A stretch of 64,000 nt of DNA, from assembly GCA_037954325.1 (NCBI GenBank), contig JBBMNZ010000015.1, forward strand, positions 3,895,001 to 3,959,000, read 5' to 3'. The notes beneath the pieces were generated by a model that made no database searches, was not told where the DNA came from, and saw only the letters and a program-made list of their open reading frames with translations. A program made the translations under genes and the position numbers. How positions within the stretch are numbered: position 1 is the first letter of the stretch; each line of letters starts with the position of its first letter. This DNA is from Fistularia commersonii. Lineage: Eukaryota > Chordata > Actinopteri > Syngnathiformes > Fistulariidae. Shown here one piece after another: positions 44,164 to 57,600 of this stretch.

Positions 44164-46316
44164 AAAATTCAGCCTCAATGTGGCACAAGCCAGTGTTCTA
44201 CTTAAGCTGGTCCCAAACCCAAAAAAACACAGAGGGTTGTCCAAGAAGAGACATCTGATGCAAAACATATCCCTGACCAAATATGCAAATCAAACTTATG
44301 ACCTTCATACTAGATTGGTTGAGGCTGAGGTTAAGGGCTGCAAAGGTGTTGATAATCTATTGGGGCTGGTGGAAATTGGAGGTTGAGGGAAAAGGCATGG
44401 CTGTGGGCAGTGAGTGAGAGATGTCTTGTGCCCAGAGTAATGACTATGAAAGTCTTACCCCGACAGGAAGAGCTAAAGAGTTGTCTGATGCAGTTGAGAA
44501 AGTTGTCTCCTGGACACCAGGTGAAAATATAGAAAGGCTAGAAGCTTAGGCCCTTTCATCAGATGTTCCAATGTGGTATTGATGGAAAGAAAAATGGAGT
44601 AGGGGCTATTTTGAAATGTTCCCCCGGTAAAAAGAGTGTCAGAGTGAAAAGTGTGGAGCTAGAAATTGAAGGTGTGATGTTCTGTGCTGGTTGTGGTTGT
44701 GGGATGTGAGTTGGAAGAGGAGGAGAAATGTTGGGGGGAGTCAGATGAGGTGATGCAGATTACCCCTGGAGTTGAGTGAATGGTAAGCGTAGCAGACTTC
44801 AATGGACATGTTGGTGTGGGCAACAGAGATAATGAAGTGAGAGGCAGGTTTGGTATCCAGGATAGGAATGCAGAGGGACAGATGGTGGATTTTATTAAAA
44901 TGATGGAAATGGTTTTAGTGCGTACTTTCTTCCAGAAGAGGCAATAACATTAGGGTAACTGAGACCTGGGGGTAAGAGTACACGGGCAGATTACAGCTTA
45001 TTAAGGCAATAAAATCTAAGAGATCAGTGACTACAGCAGTAGTGGCTGTAGGTGTTGCAGAAGAATTCAGCAGGACAGCATCAAGGATCAGCTCTGAGCC
45101 CCCTCTTGTTTGCTATGGTGATAGAAAGATGAGATTAGGCAGGTATCACCATGGACTATGATGTTTGCAAATGACATTGTGGTCTGTAGTGAGTGCAGGG
45201 TGCAGGTAGAGGAAAATTTTAGAGTTGGGGTTATGCCATTGGCAGAATGTTAGCATGTGTGTGAATGAGAGGGACCAAGATAGAATGGTGAGGCTACATG
45301 GACTCGAGATAGAGAAGGGGGAGGATTTCAGTACCTATGGTCAACAGTACAGAGAAAGGGACAGTGTGGAAAAGAGGTGAAGAAATGTGTGCAAGAAGGT
45401 TGGAATGGGTGGAGAAAAGTGTTTATGTGATAAAGGAGTATCAGCAAGAATAAAAGGAAAGGACAGTGGTGAGACCAGAGATACATGGTTGAGAGACAAA
45501 ACCATGTACAAAAAGAGTTGGAGTAGAGTTGAAGATAAGATAAACTGTTCATTTGCAAATTCATTTGTCATAGCAGTGTCAGCTATGTCAAAAAATAAAA
45601 AAAGTAAAATAAATATAAAGATAGCAAGACATCCACAAATGAATAGACAACAGCAACAACATCAGGGATAATAATAGACAACATAAAAGAACAGTAAAGG
45701 TGAAAAACACAATTAGAACAAAACAAGAATAGGGCATGACATGTGAATGGGGTATGGTAGTGAGATTGTGGAAGCAGCACAGATGTACTTCAGGCCGGTC
45801 AGATTTGTGTTCTGAATGCTATTGTACTGCTAATGGCTGTGTCATCTATCTCTAACTCTTCACCCTGGATGGAGATTGGTACCTGTCTCCTCCAATTCTT
45901 CTGGAATTCCACAACCACCTCCTTGATCTTGGAGATGTTGAGTAGGTGGTGGTTCTGGTTGCTTTACTCAAAAGTGATGAGCTTCTCTTTGGCAGTGAGG
46001 AGGATGGATATGATTAGGAATGAGTCAATCACAGGGGCCAGAACATGTTAGATATTCTGGGGATAAGATCAGCGAGGCCGGAGTGAAATGGTTTATATAT
46101 GTACAGAGAAGGGGTGTTGAATATCTTGATAGAAAGATGCTGAGGCTGGAACTGCCAGGCAGGAATCCAAGAGGGAGACCAAAAAAGAGATTTCTGGGCA
46201 GAATGAAAGAGAACATGAACTTAGTTGGTGCAAGAGAAAAATTATGCTTGAAATAGCCCTAAATGGAGGAAAATATTTTGTTGTGGCAACACTTGAAGGT
46301 ATAAGATAAACAGAAA
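44164..46316 (+). mobile_element. RTE-like LINE, heavily decayed (copy D)
   Basis: It begins TTCAGCCTCAATGTGGCACA and follows the 5' region, then endonuclease remnants such as ADFNGHVGVGNRDNEV. RT motif B is QGSALSPLLFAMVI at 45,082-45,123. Motif C reads MMFANDIVVCSE at 45,158-45,193: FAND replaces the family FADD, removing one catalytic Asp. Post-RT RRKMLRLELPGRNPRGRPKK reads at 46,130-46,190, and the degenerate end is TGGCAACACTTGAAGG. About 480 bp (45,505-45,985) is foreign sequence. Confidence 0.82.
45785..45978 (-). mobile_element. CR1/Rex1-like RT fragment nested within LINE copy D
   Basis: The minus strand reads HHLLNISKIKEVVVEFQKNW, then RRQVPISIQGEELEIDDTA. This matches the post-palm region of CR1-clade RT (LN.SKTKE.VVDFR...P..I.G). 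It lies antisense to, and interrupts, LINE copy D. Confidence 0.65.
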
Positions 46317-46867
46317 AAACATTTTGGTCGAACTTGAATATAGATATTAGTGTAAGTTGATTGATAAGATTCTACCAGCAAGAATGAACATATTTAGCCA
46401 GTCACATAGAGAAGACATACCATTTGAAACCCAACACTGAAAAATGTGTTGGTACAAAAACATTGTGTGTTAATGGGATACGGTCACAGAAAAGTGTGCT
46501 CCAAAGATAAAATCAAAAAAATGTGCCTTGATGATATGTAATGTGTGAGAGTTACATGTATCACGAGAAATAGGATGCAAGCATAAAAGAATAATAGGGC
46601 CTTTTCATGTTCAACCCATGGATCCTGTTGTCCTGTGGACTGCGTTGTTTGATCTGGGCAGCAGCTTTGTACATGCAGGTTAATCTGCCTAATCTGATTC
46701 GAGTAGTGGTTGTCTTTTGAGCTGTAGATGATTTCTAAAGTCACCACACTTCAGAACTCCAACCAAAATTTGTGCAAAAAGTGTTTTTTTTTTTCCCCTA
46801 ACCTGGGATTAAGTTATCGTTTTTTGGAGGCAATAGAGTTTAATTAAGTTACATGTTATTTTAACCT
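46317..46867. other. No gene seen
   Basis: AT-rich spacer between LINE copies. No recognisable domain or repeat. Confidence 0.35.
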
Positions 46868-47049
46868 TCTTGGAATTGGAGCTGTCAGGCAGAGGGTCTC
46901 GAGGAAGACCAAAGAGAAGATTTATGGATGTAGTTAGAGAGGATATGTAGGTAGTTGGCGTAAGAGAGGAGGATACAGAGAATAGGGTTAGAGTGAGACG
47001 GTTAATTCACTGTGGCGACCCCTGAAGGGAAAAGCTGAAAGAAGAAGAA
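46868..47049 (+). mobile_element. RTE-like LINE 3' end (copy C, plus arm)
   Basis: GAATTGGAGCTGTCAGGCAG, AGGAAGACCAAAGAGAAG, ACTGTGGCGACCCCTGAAGG and a short AGAAGAAGAA tail. It is followed without spacer by an oppositely oriented segment of the same family. Confidence 0.82.
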
Positions 47050-48325
47050 CCACCACTGAGTCTCCTTATCTACTTGCCTTCTAGATGACTCACCAAGTAC
47101 TCTCCTACCTGTCTCCCTGATAACACTAGCTGTTGTTGTCCTATCATCTGGAAGCTCTCCCTGACCAACGAGAGCTTTCTCAACTCCTCCCCAAAAACCA
47201 TACAACACTCCTCCCTTTTCAGCTTCCACCACTTTGTCCTCTGCTCTGCCTTTGTCCTCTTGATCTCCCTTGTCACCAGAGTCATCCTACAAGCCACCAT
47301 CCTATGCTGTCTGGCTACACTCTCACCTACAACTACTTTGCAGTCGCTGATCTCTTTCAGGTTACCTCATCAATACAAGATGTTGTCTACCTGCGTGCTC
47401 TTACCTCCGCTCTTATAAGCTACCATATGTATCTGTTTTTTCTGGAAACAGGTGTTCATAACAGCTATATCCTTTTTGCAAAGTTTATCAACATCTGGCC
47501 CATACATTCCTATCCTATATACCAAATCTCCTCATTACTTCTTCATCCCCTCTATTGCCTTCACCAACATGTCCATTGAAGTCTGCACCAATTACTACTC
47601 TCATCTCTGGGGATATTCTGCATCACTTCATATAACTCATTCCAGAACGTCTCCTTCTCCTCAAATTCACATCCCACCTGCAGGGCATAGCCACTGAAAA
47701 CATTGAGCATCACACCTTCAATTTCCAGTTTCAGACTCATAAGTCTATCTGACATTCTTTTCACCTCCAGAACATTCCTAACAACCTCCTCCATCAAGAT
47801 AACTTCTACTCTATTCTTGTCAGTACCATGATAGTACAAATTAAAGCCTTCCCTAAGCTTCTAGCCTTACTAGCTTTTCCACTAGGTCTCCTGGACACAC
47901 AGTATATCCACTTCCTTCCCTTCATCATGTCAGACAACTCTCTACCTTTTCCTGTCATAGTCGCAATATTCAAAGTCTCTACTCTCAGTCCCAGACTCTT
48001 GCCTTTCCTCTTCTCTTTCTGCTTGCAAACACATCTTCCTCCTCTCCTTCTTTGATCTAAAGTATCCCAATTTCCTTTGGTTCTCTGTAGGTCATCGGTG
48101 CCCATGGCAGTCGTTGTTAACCCGGGCCTCGACCGATCCGGTATGATCTTGTTATAATGGTCAATTCGTATGTTTGGTTATGGCAAAAGTTTTACGCCGG
48201 ATGCCCTTCCTGACGCAACCCTCTGCATTTATCCGGGCTTGGGACCGGCTCAGGGAGACTCTGCCCCATGTCCCCCCGAGACTTGCTCAGGGAGACACCG
48301 GCCAGTGCCGCCCTGTGGTTGCGTT
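47050..48325 (-). mobile_element. RTE-like LINE 5' UTR and endonuclease segment (copy C, minus arm)
   Basis: The minus strand reads LGLRVETLNIATMTGKGREL, VVRNVLEVKRMSDRLMSLKL, EIEGVMLNVFSGYALQVGCE, KVVEAEKGGVLYGFWGGVEK and VIRETGRRVLGESSRRQVDK. It stops at KETQWW, before the RT. The 5' end with GGATGCCCTTCCTGACGCAA (plus orientation) is at 48,200-48,325. The endonuclease frame is comparatively well kept (blocks of 70-100 codons open), so it is perhaps a younger copy than A or D. Confidence 0.86.
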
Positions 48326-50852
48326 ATTTTTTTCTAGCAATCTAAACAATGATATTATCTGGCAATGATATGATGATCAAATTGTAATAAATATTAAGAT
48401 GACTTGAAGGAGATCGACCCTACATGGAGTTGCTCCGCCAGGCAAGTACTATAGAACTATTGTCTTGATTGTAAATATCAAAGAGCAAACAAGGTATCAC
48501 AAACTAAACTTTTACAACTTAATACACTAGAAAAATTAGACAAAAAAAAGCACAAAACTTTAATGCCTGGATTTCAAACCAAGGTCCAAAGCAGAAACAC
48601 AAAGTCAATATGTATTTAGGACAAAAAGTCAGTTATTCACTTTGGTTAGCTCTAAGCTTTAGAGCCTAAAAGAGTCAAAAAGTCATGGATTTAAAGTTTG
48701 AGCAGCTACTGATTGGGGAGGGGTGCTCACCTCTCCATATGGATGAGTATAAACCTCATGGTCTTGCATTGGCAGGATCTTTTAAAAGCACCAAAGCTGG
48801 TATCCCTGTAAAATGCCAAGCCATTAAACCTAATGCCAAGTGTGAGATTTAGGAGATTTTGCAAGCAACACTCGATCTCATAAACTTGGATACATCAGGT
48901 TTTATGTGTGTAGTTTCTGCAATGATAACACCTGCTGAATTACTGGATATGATGTAAGTCACCAGTTTGTTTCATCCATCCACGGTGCTGGTAAAGCTAA
49001 TCAATTAAGCTGCCAATTGTAGATGTGGCAGTTGCCTTGATGTGCCAGTAAAGAAAGAGCGTGGAGGCATTTACAGAGCACTGGTCATATGTTTAAATAA
49101 GAACCCTATTTTTCAAACAGAGTTAGACATTTGTCCGAGGCTCATTTGAGTAGGAAGAAATGTGACAACAGCTATTTTTGAATCTGTTTCTCAAAAGAGC
49201 CTACCATTTTAAAGCAGTGAACAAGGATATCAATGCAATCTTTCATCTTTTGTCCAGGGCCCCCAAAATTGCCCCAGTGTATAAAAATGTAAAGCTCTAC
49301 AAATCTAAAAAGAGTCAAAATTACTAAGAAATTCACAACCTGCTTGTAAATCTGTCAGGAGCCTTGTTTCACCCAGTTTAATAACAATACATGCTAGATA
49401 ATGAGTGACATTCAGCACCAATTCTCAATATGAATTTTGATATTCTGTATACATGTTCTGTGATATTTTCAAAAAATATTAAATATACAATTAGATACAA
49501 TTCAGTTCTTTATTAACCCGCAGAGAAAAGCCTTGTGTGCTTATTTACAGTATAAGTAGGAAAACAGTCATATTTGACATGAAACTTTAACAAAACTGAC
49601 AGTATGTCAGATAACAGTAACGAGCCACTCATGAAAAACTCCTTCCTTAAAATAGGATGCTTCATTCCTGATTGTCCGTGACTCCTAGGAGGGATTACAA
49701 GGTGCTTGATAAATACACATCCCATAGATTTGGTTCAGCAGCATTTCATTTTCCCTTCCTGTTTCGCTCAATTCTGGTGAGGACCCAGAATTTGAGTGGT
49801 GCTCATTAAAAAACACAGAGATTCCAAGTCACAAAGAGTGTCTTTGTCAGTGGCAAAATACAGTATGTTGACTTAAGAGCTCATTCCAGCAACTTATTCC
49901 CCTATTTATCCCAACCACATTGTTTGTCTACATATCACATTTGACAGGCTTGTTTTCTGTCCTGCTTCCCGTTGTTAATGACAGTCAGTAAGTATCTTTG
50001 GTTCCTTGCAGGGTGTCAGTCCACCACTATTTCCTGAGCTGTAAGTAGGACTGATAAACAGCAGTGATTTGCGGAGTGTTTGACAGTTTGCTTATTTTCT
50101 TTTTACTCAGAGGGCCCCTCATCAGCTAATTTCAACATGGCAGCCTCAGAGGTTCAGGTCTTTGGGGAAATGTCATTTTTAATTAAATCCCAGGTCCTTT
50201 AAGATAAGCAGTTAGGCGTTAATTTCACCCAGGGTGTGACGCTGTCAGGAGCCCAGGAGCATGACGTATGTCTGTCAAGATTAATCATCCTGCTTCTTCC
50301 CTTCCCATTCTCTTACCCTTTGTTGGTCTCTTTCTGCCCAACTGACAAAAAGCCCCCTGAATGGATCACACCAACAATCCCACGCGAAAGCAAATCTATG
50401 TCTCCTTGGAATCTTCTTCAGGCCAATCAGATATGCTGAGAACATTCTAAATGTCATAAAGACACAATTTAATGAATGTCAACTTCGCTTATGTCAGTCA
50501 GATGCTCAAATGTGTGCCAGTCAATATATTATATTATTATAAGGATCATTCAATCGTTTGGTTTCACAAATAAACACTTTCATCTCTGCGTTCATATACT
50601 GTATATTATATCGGCTGTATAAGGACTGCATGCACAAATACTAAATAGCCCATTGCACATTCATCATTTCAGTAATTGTAGTAGTACAAGTCACTGAGAA
50701 GATCTTTACAATATTGATAAAATTTCCATTGTTTAAATAAAATATCATCATTAGCCTCAACTGATATTTGCTGGTTTTAAATTGTGATGCTAACTAAATA
50801 ATGTCACCCATCTTCCAAATCCAATTTTATGCGAATCTGAAGCATGTTAATG
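48326..50852. other. No gene seen
   Basis: AT-rich sequence. The part near 50,100-50,260 (CAGCTAATTTCAACATGGCA, TTTTTAATTAAATCCCAGG, CAGTTAGGCGTTAATTTCAC) is unique-looking with homeodomain-type cores and could be conserved non-coding DNA, but this is unproven. Confidence 0.35.
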
Positions 50853-51000
50853 TCTGCCCATCCACTCAGTCACGGAGGGGTCACAGAGGATGCTGCCTAC
50901 CCTGGTTGCCATTGGGTGAGAGGTGGGGTACACCCTGGACTGGTAGCCAGTCAATTGCAGGGCAACATATACAGAGACAACAAATCACTCTCACGTTAGA
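50853..51000 (+). repeat. Partial teleost interspersed repeat (GGAGGAAACC family)
   Basis: CATCCACTCAGTCACGGAGG, GGTGAGAGGTGGGGTACACC, CTGGACTGGTAGCCAGTCAA and TTGCAGGGCAACATATACAG are the first half of the repeat seen fully at 51,356. Confidence 0.8.
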
Positions 51001-51355
51001 TGTTCAGCTTCATTATCTATAGCAGGAATGGTTTTGTCATTTGTCAGCCATGGGAATAATTACACAGAGGTAATGGTATCATAAGTTGCATTTTTTGACT
51101 TCTTCATAGCACTGGTAATATCACTTCAGTAGCCATGGTAAATCCAGTTAACAGCAGTACAACTGCTCCCGCTACGTTCAGAAAAATATTACTACCACAA
51201 AGTCAATAGTACTTTCGTAAAGTGTGTCCATATACAACAAGAGAATCAAAACATTAACACCATTTGAAACTAGATGTACAGCTTACAATACAAGCTCATA
51301 CAAAAACAAACTGGTTGTGAACAATATAGTATGTGAGCGTATATATATATATATG

Positions 51356-51645
51356 GACATCCATTATCTACCGCTTTCTTGTCCACTTACGGTCGTGGGG
51401 ATGCTATCCCAGCTGTCATTGGGGGAGAGGTGGGGTATGTTCTGGAGCAGTTGGCAGTTGATTGCAGGGCCACATATTGACAGTCAGTCAACGGGGCAAT
51501 TTTTCCAGTTTACTTCCTTCAAGTTTTTGGATTGTGGGAGGAAACCAGAGAACCCAGGAAACCCTACGCAGACACATGCAAACTCCACATAGAAAGGCCC
51601 CCAGTGGGAATCAAGCCAGGGTCCCCCGTGCTATGAGGCCGAAGC
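51356..51645 (+). repeat. Teleost interspersed repeat (GGAGGAAACC family), near full copy
   Basis: CCATTATCTACCGCTTTCTT, CCAGCTGTCATTGGGGGAGA, GCAGTTGATTGCAGGGCC, TTGGATTGTGGGAGGAAACC, AGAGAACCCAGGAAACCC, ACATGCAAACTCCACATAGA and AAGGCCCCCAGTGGGAATCA. It lies about 350 bp after another copy in the same orientation and is preceded by a short (TA)n. Confidence 0.88.
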
Positions 51646-54600
51646 ATTATATACAGTATTTACTCATAACATACAACCAAAGCATATATCAGACCACTGG
51701 AATGATTCAGGGCCTACCATTGGGTGCAGTTGTGATGAACACCTACGCAGAGAAGAGACAGGGCAGGCAGCCAGTCACGAATGGCAGTTGGCACTAGAGT
51801 ATAATGGATATGTGTAACACAACCACACCTTTAATCTGCCAGACTAATGAAAAAAGGGCAGTTGTTAATGAGGTTAATGGATGATATGTCAGGTATAAAT
51901 CCAAAATAATCCATATTTTTTAGCTGGATGCTCAAGTCTCATGTGAAGTCATTCATCTGGTATCTCGCTATGCCCTGTTGCTTTTAAAGAATCAAAAAGG
52001 TTCATAAAGATTTTAGTGCAAGGTCCACATACTATGTATATAAAAGTGATTAGGGCACTTTTCCCATTTAAAGACATTGCTGAAACTCTAAAAGCTCTTA
52101 CTAAGTTGTAACTTTTAATAACTGCAAGCACTTATTTACACCTTATTTATAATTCTATTTTTTGACCATTTGAAAGAAAATGCATCCCCCCGCCCCTGGA
52201 ATTATATTTCACCATAGTCATTGCTCCCTATTGCACCAGCGTTCTATCAACAATGATTGGATGAGTAACATTTCATTCTCAAGCCAGTCACAGCACCATA
52301 TTTGATTGACGTTCCACATCAATTCCGGGATCAGAATCCAGGGATCCAGCAATGTTTTGTTTTCCTATGACCTCAAAGTACTTAATTTTGATTAAGCCAC
52401 TTGACTTTGTGTTGTATAATTTAATACTTTATAATTGTATGCATAATCAAACTATGAAATGGTCGGCCACAAAATGAAAAAGGTAAGTAATGATTGCTCT
52501 AAGTGTCATGATGTATTATCTACATCAACTGAAATCAGTGTGCAGTGGCTCATTCATCACTATTTGCAGCATTAATATAGCTACATGTCAAAGAAGTGGG
52601 GCACAAGGTGCTAATGCTGATGTAAGACTTTGTAACATTTGACATTTGTAACGTTTTGTAATTTTTCATTTAGAGGACAGACAAAATGACCTCTAGATTA
52701 TTTACAGCTGAGGCAGTGTTTATGCAGAACTCCGCAGATACCTTTTAAGCAGATACCATTTCTCTGTGTTGTGACATTTCACTTATTGATAAAATGTGTG
52801 AGAAAAGCTTTGCGCTCAGATTAGTAATATCCATCTCAACTTTTGCCCTTGAAAGGGCAGTCATGAAGGCAGTCAAAATGAAACATAAAGAAAGTGATAG
52901 CTACCATGTTATTAGTGGTGTTGCTGTGAAAATAACCATAATACAGCTTTTTTTTCCTTTGTAATTCTTACAAATCTAATTAGTGATAAGTTAAAATTTG
53001 ATTTGCATGTTGTAATATTTTTTTAGAGAACACATATCATGCAAAGTAAGGGGCCTTAAAATGGAGTTATAAAAATTTTGATATCATTCCGTCATTATTT
53101 AATTTCGAATGTGCATCAGACGACCTGAAAATACAATAGCATTGGGGTTATGTGTGCGGGCACATAAAAATTTTCCGTGAAATTTTCAAATCTCAGTCAG
53201 GTCCTGTTAAATTCTAACATTTTACAATAGTTTTATTTATGAGCAAGTACTTGCATGGGTACATTTTGGATGCTCTTTCAAAAACCAAAGCAGCTAAAGA
53301 GACAGCTGAGTCATTTCTATGAAGGCTGACTTGATTTGTAATTCAGCCAATATACAAACTGTTCAGATTTTGAATCATTTGGGAAGTCACGAGTGGGAGG
53401 GCCCTGCTGTTATTTTTTCTTACTGCATTTCAGGGAAATAAAATTCACCAATATACCTCAACTTACTATGTATGGGGTCTGTTTCGATGATCATGATATC
53501 AAATCACCAAACTGTTTCCACATCAATCATCAAAGATAATATCCATATGAAAATCAGAAGCATCAGACCTGAATGCATTTGAATATTGCATTCCAAAAGT
53601 TAGTGTTGTAAATGTACTGATGATTATTGCTTATTATGAGAATTATAAATTAGGGCTTTGGAAGGCAACACGTTTTAATAGTTGAGATTCACCTATATTT
53701 CACCTACCGCCTTTTGCATAACCTTTGGCTCAATGTTGACATCACATCAGTTGCTACACACTCAGACTCTCATGAGGGTGTGAGAGTTTGCATGGTCCAT
53801 TCAGCTGATGGTTTGCATTCATGAACTTATTGTTACTTGGTTAAAATATATAATTGTTTGTATTAACAAAGGACTCTCCAATATTGGGCATCACTGTGAT
53901 TTTAATTCATTGCCTTTAGCTATTTGAAAGACATCAACTAATATGTAAAAGATGTGGTTGGGTGATTGTTATCCCTGTGCTGTTTTGCTTTCCTTTCTTT
54001 TTTACCAGTTTAATACACCTTCTTTTAGCAAACAACCTCAGCATCCACCAAACCCACAGTGTACAGTCCCCCTGCCCATTTATCATTTTTTAATTTTTTT
54101 TAACCAAAGCTGTAAGATTTATAACTCTACTGTGATATTGCCAGAAGACATATGTAGAAAAAAGGGGAAACCCCTATTGAGGGTTGCTGTCTTACACTGC
54201 TACCACAAAGACATATATAGAATTAAGTAAAGTGAAAACAATAGCGGATTAAGGAAAACACGATATCACAACAATACCAACAGGAATAGTAGACAGTATT
54301 ATTATGTATGCTCAGTATTGTTAAAACTCATACTTTACTTCAAGCATCTTTGCTAACATATGAACAATATGAAAATCTAAACACTGTAAGCAAACTGTCA
54401 GTTCTCTACAGACTTTACAGTGTTTTCACTGCAACAGTCAGGGTGCCACCAGGCGTTTGTGTGCTGCTTTGTGGAGTGTAATAAATCATGCCTCCATCTC
54501 CTTTTCGAAGGCCCAAGACACTTTAATCATCCGCTATTCTTGTGTGTTTAGCCATAATAATTTGCCTCTATCATGCAAGGACAGTCGTCCCTGTGATTTA

Positions 54601-57600
54601 TGTGTACGAGCGTATGAGAGAGCAGAGGAAGCAGAGATGCAAAGCATCCTCTGATCTTTCATCAGTTCCTGGTGTCTGTGTTATATCTGTTCATTTCCTT
54701 ATTCTCTTTTTCATACATTTGTGTCCCTTTCTGAACGCTGAAACAGCTGGCCAGTGTTCTTCTATGAGTGCCCTGTGAACTTATAGAAATTGATATAAAG
54801 TAAACATTGAATTGAATTTAAGACATTTGTCAAGGGAAAATGTGAATTTATGCGTATTTCATCACCTGATGTCAAGTGAATAATGGGAGGGATCTGCCGG
54901 GGCAATTTCTGAGCATCTATTACTAGATACTACGCACCTGTGCTGGATCTGTCGATGTAGTCGGGCTTTATACTGGATTTGTTCAATCTTGTCATTGGGT
55001 TGGATCCCATCATTAAAATTTCACTTTGCTGATTTGTAGAATTCATCAGCTTCTCTTGTTGTTACTCTTTTGTAATGGATAAGAGTCGGGGATTTATTGC
55101 TTTTCTACTGCTATTCCCCAGCTATTTTTGTTGTATTCCCCTTTTGTGTTATACCCCACAGAAAAGAAGTCAGTTTAGAGTTTAGTTCATTCATTTTGTG
55201 CTTTTTTTTCAACATTCGGTCATCTTTACTGAAAAATCTCCGACCTGTATATGCTTTGCCTGGTGTGGGTTGATGAAACAATTCAGTGCATGACTGAGTG
55301 TCTGCCATGGGTTTAAAAAGAAAAAAAGAAAAGATCACTTGTCGGGATGCAATTCCATTTTCACATCTTACGTCTTGGCCCACTGAGACAAACCTGACAA
55401 AATTTTACATAAAACAGAGCAGTGACACGCTTCTTGGATACAGCTGACATATGCAATGGTGCTTCTAGAAATACAACAGCTGTAACAACTGGTAATAGCA
55501 GTCACCACGGAGATAAAATTGTGACATATTCAGTTGTAACAACAGATTACAAGGTTTAATTGTATTGTTCACTCAAAATTAAAAGTGTAAATAGATATTC
55601 GATAGATTGGTGACTGATTGGTGATTGAGCATCTGTTTTGAACACATCTAATAGATTTTAGACTTTTTAGATAGGTTTATTTTAGGATCATTTTAGATAG
55701 CGTGTATAGCATATAATATATAGAGTATAATCCACATTCTTTTTGTAAAGACCTCAAGATCTTAAGGAATAGTATAAAGAGAATCTTGGCTTGATATTAA
55801 GGAGGGACTATTTTTCAAATCTATACATTTGTATAAAGTTTAAAGTTTAGAGTCATTCAATCCAGAGTGAAAATCCCGGGCTAATTCTGCAGGCTCCTTA
55901 AAATAAATATTCTATCGGGTTGCCTTTACTTATTTGTCCGACTTCAAGTAATTTCAGTTTTATTCACTTTATTATGCTTCCACTCTATGTGTAATAAGTA
56001 AAACTGTAACTAAATTAAAATGATTCTGTGTACCTTTTTTAAGTCATATTTCAATGATTTGTTTTTGTTTATTTTATAATTTGCTGCTTGTAACAGTTTT
56101 GCAAACTTTACACATTTTCTATGAAGTACACTTTTTTTTAAAATAAATACAAAGTACAAGCTTGAAAAGTAGGTATGCTGGAATTTTTTGTTTTACAGAA
56201 CAGATGCTCCAATCTACAGGTCTGTTTGGAACAGCTGATCAGGTGATGTCTCACCCGTCTGGAGAGAAAAAGACAGCGACAGCCATTGGGAAAGAGAAAG
56301 AGAGAGATAGCAATAGAAAGAGAAAACAGGACAGAGGTAGGGGGCACTGAAGAGCAGTCACTGGAGAGAAATGTCAAATTTGCATATCTCAAAAATACAT
56401 CACAGGACAGCCATGAAGGTGTCTGTGAACACAGTTTTGCATATTGAGAGAAATGGATGCTGCTTTTGAGGAAGCCCTTTTGTGTACAAGATAAAGGTTA
56501 TACTGGAGGGGAGGGAAAGATATCTCATCTACTTTCTAAAAGTAAAAACCAAAAAGACAAGAGAACACACGCTTATTTTTTTTATTTATTTTTCTCATAC
56601 AGCATCAAAACATCACAGACTGGCTGCTGTTTTTCAGGAACAATCTCATCACATCAGACTCTAGATAGACGGACCTGGAGGTATGTTTTAGGTGTTGCCA
56701 AGTATGTTTTGATTATGATTACTTCATGAGACAAACAAGACCGGCGAGTTTGACAACTCTACATCAATTGCCGAAAACCAGGACTAACGTCCGCTGTTAA
56801 AGACCAATGCAGAGGCCATTAAGTCCAGTCGGTTTGGTGCCAGTCCTCTTTGTACTTCTTTTAGCCCATCTGGCTCAGTCGTGTGTTGCCAAACCTTCCA
56901 GGACAGGTCTGCTGCAGAAGCCATGTCATTTTTCTTAGCACCAGGCAATCATGCTCCCCTCTAAACAATAGAGCCATCTTGTTTTGATTTAATTCATATA
57001 GATTAGACTTTGCCCAATCTGTTGTTTGTGATTAATGGGGCTGCAGCTCTTAATCAGCTGGATGACAGAGGAGCCTGACTGGCTGCTGTTCCTGGCCACC
57101 TGACCAAGTCTTTTAACACTCCCACTGTGTAATACAAGACATGAATCACACCTGTTCAAAAGGGTATATAAGGCCAACCATTATATTACTTATTTTATTA
57201 TTAAACACAACTAAAGCTTAGTAATAAAGCCCTGAGGTATAATTGTACAATTTGGTCAATGTCACATCAAGCATATTTAAGGTGAAATTTTTAAAAAGGG
57301 TGTGGGAGGGTGTCCGTTTACATTATATGCTTGAAATAGACCTTCTGTTTAATAAATCCCTTTTTTTCCTTTTGATTTTATGTCCTCTTTCACTACATTT
57401 GAAAATGTATTCAAATATATATCAAAAACAAATAACACATAAAAATCATGTATCTGATTAATTCACAAACCGTATGTGTAATTAATCCTTGTTACTGGCA
57501 TGGGCCCATTGAATATGGCCACCCCAAACACCAGGCCTGTCTTCGCTGAACTTGCTCACTTTTATTTACTTTTGCTTTAGCCTCTGAATACGACACAAAT

